The notes: generated by a model from the sequence alone, not told the origin. 64,000 nt of DNA from Sinonovacula constricta (GCA_007844125.1 CM017572.1:28131248-28195247), one strand, 5' to 3'; shown: positions 32,401-45,172, numbered from the stretch's first letter. Translations and numbers: made by a program.

Positions 32401-35400
32401 GAGTGAGTAACATCAGTATTATGAGTGGACTGTATCTCAGTTATAACTGACACAACGCTTAGAGTAACATGAGAATTATGAGCGGACTGTATCTCAGTCA
32501 TAACTAACACAACGCTTAGAGTAAGTAACATCAGTATTATGAGCGGACTGTATCTCAGTCATAACTAACACAACGCTTAGAGTGAGTAACATCAGAATTA
32601 TGAGCTGACTGTATCTCAGTCATGACTGACACAACGTTTAGAGTGATTAACACCAGAATTATGAGTGGACTGTATCTCAGTCATAACTGACACAAGGCTT
32701 AGAGTGATTAACATCAGAATTATGAGCAGACTGTATCTCAGTCATAACTGACACAAGACTTAGAGTGAATAACATCAGAATTATGAGTGGACTGTATCTC
32801 AGTCATGACTGACACAACGCTTAGAGTGAGTAACATCAGAATTACGAGTGGACTGTATCTCAGTCATGACTGATACAAAGCTTAGAGTGAGTAACATCAG
32901 TATTATGAGCGGACTGTATCTCAGTCATAACTGACACAATGCTTAGAGTGAGTAACATCAGAATTATGAGTGGACTGTATCTCAGTCAAGACTGATACAA
33001 CGCTTAGAGTAAGTAACATCAGAATTATGAACAGACTGTATCTCAGTCATGACTGACACAACGCTTAGAGTGAGTAACATCAGAATTATGAGTGGAATGT
33101 ATCTCAGTCATGACTGACACAACGCTTAGAGTGAGTAACATCAGCATTGTGAGCAGACTGTTATCCAGTCATAACTGACACAATGCTTAAAGTAAGTAAC
33201 ATCAGAATTGTCAGTGGACTGTATCTCAGTCATGACTGATACAACGCTTAGAGTAAGTAACATCAGAATTATGAACATACTGTATCTCAGTCATGACTGA
33301 CACAACGCTTAGAGTGAGTAACATCAGAATTATGAGTGGAATGTATCTCAGTCATGACTGACACAACGCTTAGAGTGAGTAACATCAGCATTGTGAGCAG
33401 ACTGTTATCCAGTCATAACTGACACAATGCTTAAAGTAGGTAACATCAGAATTGTCAGTGGACTGTATCTCAGTCATAACTGACACAATGCTTAAAATAA
33501 GTAACATCAGAATTATGAGTGGACTGTATCTCTGTCATAACTGACACAAGGCTTAGATTGAGTAACATCAGTATCATAAGTGGACTGTATCTCAGTCATA
33601 ACTGACACAAGGCTTAGAGTGAGTAACATCAGAATTATTAGTGAACTGTATCTGAGTCATAACTGACACAATGCTTAAAGTAAGTAACATCAGAATTATG
33701 AGTGGACTGTATCTCAGTCATAACTGACACAAGGGTTAGAGTAAGTAACATCAGTATTATGAGTGGACTGTATCTCAGTCATAACTGACACAAGGCTTAG
33801 AGTGAGTAACATCAGAATTATGAGTGGACTGTATCTCAGTCATGACTGATACAATGCTTAGAGTGAGTAACATCAGTATTATGAGCGGACTGTATCTCAG
33901 TCATAACTGACACAATGCTTAGAGTGAGTAACATCAGAATTATGAGTGGACTGTATCTCAGTCAAGACTGATACAACACTTAGAGTAAGTAACATCAGAA
34001 TTATGAACATACTGTATCTCAGTCATGACTGACACAACGCTTAGAGTGAGTAACATCAGAATTATGAGTGGAATGTATCTCAGTCATGACTGTCACAACG
34101 CTTAGAGTGAGTAACATCAGCATTGTGAGCAGACTGTTTTCCAGTCATAACTGACACAATGCTTAAAGTAAGTAACATCAGAATTGTCAGTGGACTGTAT
34201 CTCAGTCATAACTGACACAATGCTTAAAATAAGTAACATCAGAATTATGAGTGGACTGTATCTCTGTCATAACTGACACAAGGCTTAGATTGAGTAACAT
34301 CAGTATCATAAGTGGACTGTATCTCAGTCATAACTGACACAAGGCTTAGAGTGAGTAACATCAGAATTATGAGTGGACTGTATCTCAGTCATAACTGACA
34401 CAATGCTTAAAGTAAGTAACATCAGAATTATGAGTGGACTGTATCTCAGTCATAACTGACACAACGCTTAGATTGATTAACATCAGAATTGTGAGCAGAC
34501 TGTATCTCAGTCATAACTGACACAACGCTTAGAGTGAGTAACATCAGAATTATGAGCGGACTGTATCTCAGTCATAACTTACAAAACGCTTAGAGTGAAT
34601 AACATCAGAATTGTGAGTGGACTGTATCTCAGTCATAACTTACACAACGCTTAGAATGAGTAACATCGGATTTATGAACAGACTGTATCTATGTTATAAC
34701 TGACAACGCTTAGAGTGAATAACATCAGAAATTGTGAGCTGACGGTATCTCAGTCATAACTGACACAACGCTTAGAGTGAGTAACATCATAATTCTGAGC
34801 GGACTGTATCTCAGTCATAACTTACAAAACGCACAGAGTGAATAACATCAGAATTGTGAGTGGACTGTATCTCAGTCATAGCTGACACAACGCTTAGAGT
34901 AAGATATATCAGAATTATGAGCTGACTGTATCTAAGTCTTAACTTACACAGCGCCTAGAGTGAGTAACATCAGAATTATGAGCGGACTGTATCTCAGTCA
35001 TAACTGATACAACGTTTAGAGTAACATTAGAATTGTTAGCGGACTGTATCTCAGTCATAACTGACACAGCACTTAGAGGGAGTAACATCAGAATTGTGAG
35101 CGGACTGTATCATAGTCATAACTTACACAGCACTTAGAGGGAGTAACATCAGAATTATGAGCGGACTGTATCTCAGTCATAACTTACAAAACGCTTAGAG
35201 TAAGTAACATCAGAATTATGAACATACTGTATCTCAGTCATGACTGACACAACGCTTAGAGTGAGTTACATCAGAATTATGAGTGGAATGTATCTCAGTC
35301 ATGACTGACACAACGCTTAGAGTGAGTAACATCAGCATTGTGAGCAGACTGTTATCCAGTCATAACTGACACAATGCTTAAAGTAAGTAACATCAGAATT

Positions 35401-38400
35401 GTCAGTGAACTGTATCTCAGTCATGACTGACACAACGCTTAGAGTGAGTTACATCAGAATTATGAGTGGACTGTATCTCAGTCATGACTTACACAACGCT
35501 TAGAGTGAGTAACATCAGCATTGTGAGCAGACTGTTTTCCAGTCATAACTGACACAATGCTTAAAGTAAGTAACATCAGAATTGTCAGTGGACTGTATCT
35601 CAGTCATAACTGACACAATGCTTAAAATAAGTAACATCAGAATTATGAGTGGACTGTATCTCTGTCATAACTGACACAAGGCTTAGATTGAGTAACATCA
35701 GTATCATAAGTGGACTGTATCTCAGTCATAACTGACACAAGGCTTAGAGTAAGTAACATCAGTATTATGAGTGGACTGTATCTCAGTCATAACTGACACA
35801 AGGCTTAGAGTGAGTAACATCAGAATTATGAGTGGACTGTATCTCAGTCATGACTGATACAACGCTTAGAGTGAGTAACATCAGTATTATGAGCGGACTG
35901 TATCTCAGTCATAACTGACACAATGCTTAGAGTGAGTAACATCAGAATTATGAGTGGACTGTATCTCAGTCAAGACTGATACAACACTTAGAGTAAGTTA
36001 CATCAGAATTATGAACATACTGTATCTCAGTCATGACTGACACAACGCTTAGAGTGAGTAACATCAGAATTATGAGTGGAATGTATCTCAGTCATGACTG
36101 TCACAACGCTTAGAGTGAGAAACATCAGCATTGTGAGCCGACTGTTTTCCAGTCATAACTGACACAATGCTTAAAGTAAGTAACATCAGAATTGTCAGTG
36201 GACTGTATTTCAATCATAACTGACACAATGCTTAAAATAAGTAACATCAGAATTATGAGTGGACTGTATCTCAGTCATAACTGACACAAGGCTTAGAATG
36301 AGTAACATCAGAATTATGAGTGGACTGTATCTCAGTCATAACTGACACAATGCTTAAAGTAAGTAACATCAGAATTATGAGTGGACTGTATCTCAGTCAT
36401 AACTGACACAAGGCTTAGAGTAAGTAACATCAGTATTATGAGTGGACTGTATCTCAGTCATAACTGACACAAGGCTTAGAGTGAGTAACATCAGAATTAT
36501 GAGTGGACTGTATCATAGTCATAACTGACACACCGCTTAGAGTGAGTAACATCAGAATTATGAGCAGACTGTATCTCAGTTATAACTGACACAACGCTTA
36601 GAGTGAGTAACATCAGTATTATGAGTGGACTGTATCTCAGTCATGACTGACACAACGCTTAGAGTAAGTAGCATCAGAATTATGAGTGGACTGTATCTCA
36701 GTCATGACTGACACAACGCTTAGAGTGAGTAACATCAGAATTACGAGCGGAATGTATCTCAGTCATAACTAACACAACGCTTAGATTGATTAACATCAGA
36801 ATTGTGAGCAGACTGTATCTCAGTCATAACTGACACAACGCTTAGAGTGAGTAACATCAGAATTATGAGCGGACTGTATCTCAGTCATAACTTACAAAAC
36901 GCTTAGAGTGAATAACATCAGAATTGTGAGTGGACTGTATCTCAGTCATAACTGACACAACGCTTAGAGTGAGTAACATCAGAATTGGGAACGGACTGTA
37001 TCATAGTCATAACTGACACAACGCTTAGAGCAACATCAGAATTACGGGCGGAATGTATCTCAGACATAACTGACACAACGCTTAGAGTGAGTAACATCAG
37101 AATTATGAGTGGACTGTATCATAGTCATAACTGACACAACGCTTAGAGCAACATCAGAATTACGGGCGGAATGTATCTCAGACATAACTGACACAACGCT
37201 TAGAGTGAGTAACATCAGAATTGTGAACGGACTGTATCTCAGACATAACTGACACAACGCTTAGAGTGAGTAACATCAGAATTATGAGCGGACTGTATCT
37301 CAGTCATAACTGAAACAATGCTTAGAGTGATTAACATCAGAATTGTGGGCAGACTGTACCTCAGTTATAACTGACACAACGCTTAGAGTGAGTAACATCA
37401 TAATTCTGAGCGGACTGTATCTCAGTCATAACTTACAAAACGCACAGAGTGAATAACATCAGAATTGTGAGTGGACTGTATCTCAGTCATAGCTGACACA
37501 ACGCTTAGAGTAAGATATATCAGAATTATGAGCTGACTGTATCTAAGTCTTAACTTACACAGCGCCTAGAGTAAGTAACATCAGAATTATGAGCGGACTG
37601 TATCTCAGTCATAACTGATACAACGTTTAGAGTAACATTAGAATTGTTAGCGGACTGTATCTCAGTCATAACTGACACAAGGCTTAGAGTAAGTAACATC
37701 AGTATTATGAGTGGACTGTATCTCAGTCATAACTGACACAAGCCTTAGAGTGAGTAACATCAGAATTATGAGTGGACTGTATCTCAGTCAAGACTGATAC
37801 AACGCTTAGAGTAAGTAACATCAGAATTATGAACAGACTGTATCTCAGTCATGACTGACACAACGCTTAGAGTGAGTAACATCAGAATTATGAGTGGAAT
37901 GTATCTCAGTCATGACTGTCACAACGCTTAGAGTGAGTAACATCAGCATTGTGAGCAGACTGTTATCCAGTCATAACTGACACAATGCTTAAAGTAAGTA
38001 ACATCAGAATTGTCAGTGGACTGTATCTCAGTCATGACTGATACAACGCTTAGAGTAAGTAACATCAGAATTATGAACAGACTGTATCTCAGTCATGACT
38101 GACACAACGCTTAGAGTGAGTAACATCAGAATTATGAGTGGACTGTATCTCAGTCATGACTGACACAACGCTTAGAGTGAGTAACATCAGCATTGTGAGC
38201 AGACTGTTTTCCAGTCATAACTGACACAATGCTTAAAGTAAGTAACATCAGAATTGTCAGTGGACTGTATCTCAGTCATAACTGACACAATGCTTTAAAT
38301 AAGTAACATCAGAATTATGAGTGGACTGTATCTCTGTCATAACTGACACAAGGCTTAGATTGAGTAACATCAGTATCATAAGTGGACTGTATCTCAGTCA

Positions 38401-40593
38401 TAACTGACACAAGGCTTAGAGTGAGTAACATCAGAATTATGAGTGGACTGTATCTCAGTCATAACTGACACAATGCTTAAAGTAAGTAACATCAGAATTA
38501 TGAGTGGACTGTATCTCAGTCATAACTGACACAACGCTTAGAGTGAGTAACATCAGAATTATGAGTGGACTGTATCTCAGTCATGACTGACACAACGCTT
38601 AGAGTAAGTAACATCAGAATTATGAGTGGACTGTATCTCAGTCATGACTGACACAACGCTTAGATTGAGTAACATCAGAATTACGAGCGGAATGTATCTC
38701 AGTCATAACTGACACAACGCTTAGATTGATTAACATAAGAATTGTGAGCAGACTGTATCTCAGTCATAACTGACACAACGCTTAGAGTGAGTAACATCAG
38801 AATTATGAGCGGACTGTATCTCAGTCATAACTTACAAAACGCTTAGAGTGAATAACATCAGAATTGTGAGTGGACTGTATCTCAGTCATAACTTACACAA
38901 CGCTTAGAATGAGTAACATCGGATTTATGAACAGACTGTATCTAAGTTATAACTGACAACGCTTAGAGTGAATAACATCAGAAATTGTGAGCTGACTGTA
39001 TCTCAGTCATAACTGAAACAACGCCTAGAGTGAGTAACATCAGAATTATGAGTGGACTGTATCATAGTCATAACTGACACAACGCTTAGAGCAACATCAG
39101 AATTACGGGCGGAATGTATCTCAGTCATAACTGAAACAATGCTTAGAGTGATTAACATCAGAATTGTGGGCAGACTGTACCTCAGTTATAACTGACACAA
39201 CGCTTAGAGTGAGTAACATCATAATTCTGAGCGGACTGTATCTCAGTCATAACTTACAAAACGCACAGAGTGAATAACATCAGAATTGTGAGTGGACTGT
39301 ATCTCAGTCATAGCTGACACAACGCTTAGAGTAAGATATATCAGAATTATGAGCTGACTGTATCTAAGTCTTAACTTACACAGCGCCTAGAGTGAGTAAC
39401 ATCAGAATTATGAGCGGACTGTATCTCAGTCATAACTGATACAACGTTTAGAGTAACATTAGAATTGTTAGCGGACTGTATCTCAGTCATAACTGACACA
39501 GCACTTAGAGGGAGTAACATCAGAATTGTGAGCGGACTGTATCATAGTCATAACTTACACAGCACTTAGAGGGAGTAACATCAGAATTATGAGCGGACTG
39601 TATCTCAGTCATAACTTACAAAACTCTTAGAGTGAATAACATCAGAATTGTGAGTGGACTGTATCTCAGTCATAACTGACACAATGCTTAGAGTAACATC
39701 AGAATTATTGGCGGACTGTATCTCAGTCATAACTTACACAGCACTTAGAGTGAGTAACATCAGAATTATGAGCGGACTGTATCTCAGTCATAACTGACAC
39801 AATGCTTAGAGTAACATCAGAATTATTGGCGGACTGTATCTCAGTCATAACTTACACAGCACTTAGAGGGAGTAACATCAGAATTGTGAGCGGACTGTAT
39901 CATAGTCATAACTTACACAGCACTTAGAGTGAGTAACATCAGAATTATGAGCGGACTGTATCTCAGTCATAACTAACACAACGCTTAGAGTAACATCAGA
40001 ATTATGAGCGGACTGTATCTCAGTCATAACTAACACAACGCTTAGAGTAACATCAGAATTATGAGCGGACTGTATATCAGTCATAACTAACACAACGCTT
40101 AGAGTAACATCAGAATTATGAGCAGACTGTATCTCAGTCATAACTGACACAAGGCTTAGAGTGAGTAACATCAGAAGTATGAGCGGACTGTGTATCAGTC
40201 ATAAGTTACACAGCGCTTAGAGTAACATCAGAATTGTGACCGGACTGTATCTCAGTCATAACTGACATAAAGCTTAGAGTTAGTAACATCAGAATTATGA
40301 GCGGACTGTATCTCAGTTATAACTAACAACGCTTAGAGTGAGTAACATCAGAATTATGAGCGGACTGTATCTCAGTTATAACTGACAACGCTTAGAGTGA
40401 GTAACAACAGAATTATGAGCGGATTGTATCTCAGTCATAACTGACAACGCTTAGAGTGAGTAACAACAGAATTATGAGCGGACTGTATCTCAGTCATAAC
40501 TGACACAACGCTTAGAGTGAGTAACAACAGAATTATGAGCGGATTGTATCTCAGTCATAACTGAAACAACGCTTAGAGTGAGTAACATCAGAA
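29455..40593. repeat. 61-bp minisatellite array, about 11.1 kb
   Basis: Roughly 180 head-to-tail units of consensus CTCAGTCATAACTGACACAA, CGCTTAGAGTGAGTAACATC, AGAATTATGAGCGGACTGTAT (61 bp; for example 29881-29941). 57-bp units lacking TGAG are common near the right end (39962-40018). Variant units recur in blocks: GAGC(A/C)GACTGTT(A/T)TCC units lie at about 33151, 33395, 34127, 35342, 35525, 36135, 37953 and 38197, with several spacings exact multiples of 61. A longer variant block starting near 34881 recurs near 37491 and 39312. The array therefore has higher-order structure. Minus-strand frames across 57-bp units are artefacts. The array lies in the inferred large intron of gene A. Confidence 0.97.
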
Positions 40594-41381
40594 AGTGCGA
40601 GGTTAGAACTCTGAAAAAACGGTTTAAGCACCCCACTCATCCATATTGCTGACTTACCGTTCCAAGGTGGTAACAGTCGAGTTTACTCAATTTGTTAAAT
40701 GACTCATCACAGATTTGTTCTTTTACATTAGAGCGACTATCATCAGAATTTTGAGCTCACTGCATTTCAGTCATCAATGACATAATTCTTTGATAGAGTA
40801 ACATCAGAATTATGTAGCCACAAAATTTCCATGATGTAAGTCACAAATCCTCCTTAAAAATTATGAGTTGTCATAAACACTTATATTGTAGAAAAAAAAT
40901 AATATTTAAAACTTAAGTCTAAGAAAATTAAAATCATTTTTTAAGAAACTGATTTTCAATAAGAGCATTTATTTTAGTTTTTGGTTTTGTTTAAAACTAT
41001 ATATTTACAGTCAAGTTTTTTTCTCGACTGCCCACATTCTGTGAAGAACCAGTCCTTAAGTACTAAGTACACGCACCATTGTGCACAACACAGTCTTGCC
41101 AAAGGACTTACATTGCAAGATCCTTTTCAGGGTTCAAACGTCGGACCCTCCGATCCAAAGTCCAATGTCTCAACCATTCAACCACAGATGCAAAGCTATG
41201 GTTGTCTTAGAGAAAGCTAGCATATGATATATATTTGAACACACCTATCATTACAATAACCACGCACATGCAACTTTTTAGACTTTTAGTTCTTTAATTG
41301 TTGGAATATCTTGTGTGTCAGTATTATACATGATATAATATCGTAATTAAATCAGCAAAGAGACACAAAAAGTATACTTAC
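40594..41381 (-). other. Large intron of gene A, right end
   Basis: Degenerate 61-bp units persist at 40735-40820 (ATCAGAATT-TGAGC, TTTCAGTCATCAATGACA). 41048-41100 aligns with 60862-60910 in copy B (TACTAAGTACACGCA). 40981-41220 is open on the plus strand but has no protein-like content. Confidence 0.6.
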
Positions 41382-42426
41382 AGCTACCTCTTGTGGACCA
41401 ATACAGCATATATCGATGGGCTGTCCATCTGTACCACAGTACTTGGTTACCGTGTTACGTGACAGGTCTACAAGCTTCAGTCTGCTGTTATCGAAATCAG
41501 CAACCACCAGACTTCCATCACTGAGGTGACAGCAACCATAGATCCAACAACTGGTCTTATCCTCTGGTATACAGATGTTGAATTTTCTAACTTGTTTACT
41601 GTAAAGAGCTTGTTCCACAGATGGTTTCTTTCCTGGTCTCACCATTGACATCTCTCCTTGTTTCTCTCCTGATCTCACCACTGGCATCTCTCCTTGTTTC
41701 TCTCCTGGTCTCACCACTGGCATCTCTCCTTGTTTCTCTCCTGGTCTCACCACTGACATCTCTCCTTGTTTCTCTCCTGGTCTCACCACTGGCATCTCGT
41801 CTTGTTTCTCTCCTGGTCTCCTTAATGTCGCCTGTACTGGTTTATCAACTTCACCTTCCACAGCACACTGTGAGCTCACATCCTGTACCCTTGTGCTGTC
41901 TTCTTCAATAAGGGAATTGAAGAAGTTGAGTGAGTCAAATACTTTCATGTCAGCCAGGAAGTTGAATTGACATCCCTTTATTACACTGTCTGACTCATTA
42001 TAAAGTGAATCAACCTTTTGCGCTATTATCTTGCCCTTCTTCTTAAGGACAAACATATTGGCTTTCCAGTTTTTTGACTTTGTAATTTTGTCTAAGCATT
42101 GGCTTATTTCATCTTTAGTTACAGCACATGCCTGCCGATGTTGTTTGGCAACTGCAAGAAGCACTTCTTGTTTACTTTTGATATCCTTCTTACTCCTCTC
42201 TCTTAGCTCCTCAATTCGTGATAACAATTTCTTCGCATAATCTTCCAGATCTTTAAGAAAACCATCACCACTATGCTGAATATTAGCCACGTGCTTATCT
42301 AAAGCTTTAATAGCTTTGTTAATATTTTCCAGGGCCGATTTTAATTGTTCAGGGACAGCTTGTAACTCAGGATCAGCATTGAGTTCATCAGAGGATTCCC
42401 TTATATTCTTGGGGTCCTGACATTTC
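41382..42426 (-). CDS. TRIM-like gene A, exon 2: coiled coil, Glu/Lys repeat linker, first NHL strand
   Basis: The exon begins at acceptor TTTCTTTTCAG|G and ends at donor GTAGCT|GTAAGT (phase 0). It encodes about 348 residues. A Lys/Glu-rich coiled coil comes first (NINKAIKALDKHVANIQ, DYAKKLLSRIEELRERSKKD). It is followed by five and a half copies of a 12-residue repeat (RPGEKQGEMPVV and variants), then CCHLSDGSLVVADFDNSRLK, the start of the NHL propeller. Coiled coils in TRIM proteins drive antiparallel dimerisation. The copy-B exon (61120-62005) is collinear but lacks the 12-residue expansion. The upstream Met in the open frame (42548) lies before the acceptor and is not used. Confidence 0.9.
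41628..41820 (-). repeat. 36-bp coding minisatellite in gene A
   Basis: Five and a half in-frame units encode RPGEKQ(G/D)EM(P/S)VV. The purine-rich strand is the coding one. The antisense frame 41621-41911 is a shadow of it. Confidence 0.9.
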
Positions 42427-42660
42427 CTGAAAAGAAATGGAAAAAAACACATATGTCTAGGCTGAACAGCCCGTACACAACATGCAAGCTGGAAGACCGC
42501 ACATAAAATAGCTTGCCCTTGAGTATGACTAAAACAAGTGAATGGCATTATGAGTCAACGACGCTACCTTTCAAATACTGGCCTGCCAAAAATGTTTTTT
42601 TTTTTTAAATTGGAAGTTGCCTTTGAAACAGAAACAATATTTTACACACAGTGATTTTGG

Positions 42661-42914
42661 TTGTTTATTTGGTTTCCACGGTGTCCACTCGAGGCAGATA
42701 TAGTGCTGCCATCACTGTGTATAACATGCCGTAAACACCTGACATGATACCACACCCGGTCACATTATCCTGACACTGGGTCTACCAGTCGTGAAACTAG
42801 CCTTATATTTCCTTAAACACCCTAGCAAGGGAGCAATACCACTACCATTGTTAATGACTTTGGTATGTCACGATCCGGGAGCTGACACTCTACTGATTGC
42901 GCTACCAAGTCTGG
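42661..42914 (-). mobile_element. tRNA-derived SINE, family B, minus strand, B-box deleted
   Basis: Read on the minus strand it matches the element at 15021-15350: CTTGGTAGCGCAATCAGTAGAG, ATACCAAAGTCATTAACAATGG, AGCTCCCTTGCTAGGGTG... ending CCAAATAAACAACC. Relative to that copy the segment with the B box is missing, leaving CAGCTCCCGGATCGTGACATACC. It lies in intron 1 of gene A, in the same orientation as the gene. Confidence 0.88.
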
Positions 42915-44377
42915 TACACACTGGTTTTAGTTTAAGAATCTAGATGCTTAGAATTTTAACAACATTTTTCTGAGACAATTTTGTTCAATTAATATATTTA
43001 TAATTAAGCAGTTGAGATAACATGCCTTTTTTACTTGGCCATTTTATATAATTTGCCAGGTAAATTCTGTCAAAAAATATCAATGCACATGTGGAAATAT
43101 CAGCCTATAGTCCCGGCGGCCGTTTTGTTACTATCAACAGTGTCACAAGGATGCATACGCGGGATGATAACAGAAACAATAAGTATATTTTTACATGGAA
43201 TGTGTATTTCTATATATAAATAATTTGCTATATAAACTGTAAATAGTGGATGAATTACAAGGTTTTGATACAAAATGGCAAATAACTTCTGATCTAACCA
43301 AATCAACATCATCCCAAATCTATGTGCATTAATACAGTTTTAAACACAATTCATTGAATATCCGAATGCATTTCTAACCTTGCTGCTATTTTTTGTTTTC
43401 TTTTCTGGTCAAGTACAATTAAAGAACCGTGTTTTCTGCTATTGTGTGATAACATCAACATTCAATGGTGACAACCTTTGTCAAGGGTGATGACATCATA
43501 ATGTACTTAAGTTTGTCATCAGTACATGGGGGAATTAAGGCACTGACCCTTTCTCAGATGGGTTGTAGCCACACTCACCTTAACAGTGGGAACTCACTGT
43601 AACTAGGTTAGACTAACAATGGCCATATGGCATCATTTACATTAAAACCTATGTAAGATTTGTGCATTTTGCAAATTTTCTTTGAAATGCTTCAACTTGC
43701 CCAATTGGATTTACTATTAAATAGAATTAAAAGCAACATGTATACAATCAGACTCCAGTCCTTGTAGTTTCTGACAAGAAGATTTTGTAAACTGTCCGAT
43801 AAAGCCGTATATGAAAATGGCTCACAATTTACAACTGATTATTGACCTTTTAGGTTGAACTATGGGACTGAACCTTGAGCTTAAATTAAAAAAACAACAT
43901 TTTGTTAAAGGTTCTATTCAACAGTTTCAACCACTTTTTTCTCTAAGGCTACCGAATAAATTATAGTTACCTGAAAAGATCTCGCAAAATGGTATTGATT
44001 GGTCCTTTATATCCATGTAAAAAGAGAAGCATAAAACCCACTTCTCATTAGAATTTTTTTTATAAAACATATACAACCTTGTGATCACTTACATTTGAGA
44101 TCATGTTTTCCTGATCATCTGGGTAACAAGTGCTGACATTTAAGCTGAACCCCGTCCTGATTTATAGATGTGGAAAGTATAAACATGGACAGCGATGTAT
44201 TTCATGATTTGTACTGTCTAAGAATAAGGTCATGTTTCAAACAGCATTTGCTTAAACTAAAATACAAGTTTATGTCGCAACTGGGCACAAATTTCCATAG
44301 AGTTGGGTTAAAATGTTGATTCATGCATAAGATTCAGGCAAACTGTTGGATACAACCTTTAAGGTAAGATAACTGAC
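42915..44377 (-). other. Intron 1 of TRIM-like gene A
   Basis: Non-coding apart from the SINE described separately. The short frames at 43035-43223 and 43100-43312 have no support. Confidence 0.6.
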
Positions 44378-44685
44378 CTGTGATCCAAGAGGCAACATTT
44401 TCTACACAGCAGTTCGTCATCCTGGTGACAGTACAGCGTGATTAACTCATCAGTATGTTTTCCACATTTCTCGGTTAGCACATCTTTGTTGTCTCCATGT
44501 CCTTTCACTACATTGTGATTTTCATGCAAATCATTATGAAAACCTAAGCAGGCGGTACACAGATGTTTATTGCAGTCAGAGCAGTAATAATCTGCAGTCT
44601 GGTCTTTTTTCTTCTTGGCACAAATGGCACACTTAGGATCTTTATATTCATCTGACCACTTCTCTGCATCCATCGCTGCTGCCAT
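44378..44685 (-). CDS. TRIM-like gene A, exon 1: tandem B-box zinc fingers
   Basis: The chosen start is the ATG of MAAAMDAEKW at 44685 (context TAAATATGG); an in-frame Met at 44724 is possible. The protein has B-box 1 (CAICAKKKK...YYCSDCNKHLCTACLGFH...H) and B-box 2 (CGKHTDELITLYCHQDDELLCRKCCLLDHR). Two bases of the Arg codon remain at the donor ACAG|GTCAGT. The next exon supplies the last base, giving HR-KCQ, as is usual in this family. No RING finger precedes the B-boxes, so the 643-residue predicted protein is a RING-less TRIM-like protein (B-box, coiled coil, NHL), and E3 ligase activity cannot be assumed. An acceptor-like CTTGTTCTTGCAG ends at 44736, suggesting an upstream untranslated exon. 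Confidence 0.88.
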
Positions 44686-45099
44686 ATTTACTATCTGGCA
44701 CAAGATCTCTAACAGTATGTACACTGAAGTCTGTGCTGCAAGAACAAGAGGTATGTGTTACTAACTAGCCAAGAGTCAACTTGTTTCGAGGTTATCAGTG
44801 GGAAATACGATAACTCAATCTTATCACAATAATGGTTAAGCAGTCTTTAGTTTGTATGTTTTAAGTCGGCGTTCAGTTGGTTATTGGTTTGTGATGATTA
44901 ACCAACTACAGTGTGTAAACATGACAGAACATTTGAACTCTATTACACATGACAATTAGATTCAGCCTAAGTTTAGCAGGAAATATGTTGTCAGCCAGGC
45001 AAGGTCAACTTCTGTGTATCCATTAATAGATTCCAACTCCGATGCTTCGTTATGACGCTGCATTATTTCGACGCAGCTTTTGTTTTGACCTCGTTCTGA

Positions 45100-45172
45100 T
45101 AAACAGGAAGTTCCCGTGACGTCATTCCGCCGGATTTCGTTTGTAAACATCACTGCGCTCCGTATCAAAACA
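45100..45172. promoter_or_regulatory. Shared promoter-like region between gene A and the pogo-like gene
   Basis: An ETS-like AGGAAGT near 45104 and a perfect CRE TGACGTCA at 45117-45124 lie between the minus-strand gene A and the plus-strand transposase-like gene starting at 45173. The arrangement suits a bidirectional promoter, but transcription starts are unknown. Confidence 0.4.

Noticed and set aside
32198..40171. Minus-strand open frames with repeated SVMTEIQSAHNSDVTLS-like peptides
   Set aside because: They arise where 57-bp units keep frame in the 61-bp minisatellite. There is no start context, no domain, and the frame breaks wherever 61-bp units return.
29455..40593. Possible CRISPR-like array
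   Set aside because: The units are contiguous 61-bp satellite repeats with no unique spacers, in a eukaryotic sequence.
44962..45168. Minus-strand frame upstream of gene A as a coding first exon
   Set aside because: It overlaps the promoter-like island and lacks a donor joining it in phase to 44735. An untranslated exon is more likely.
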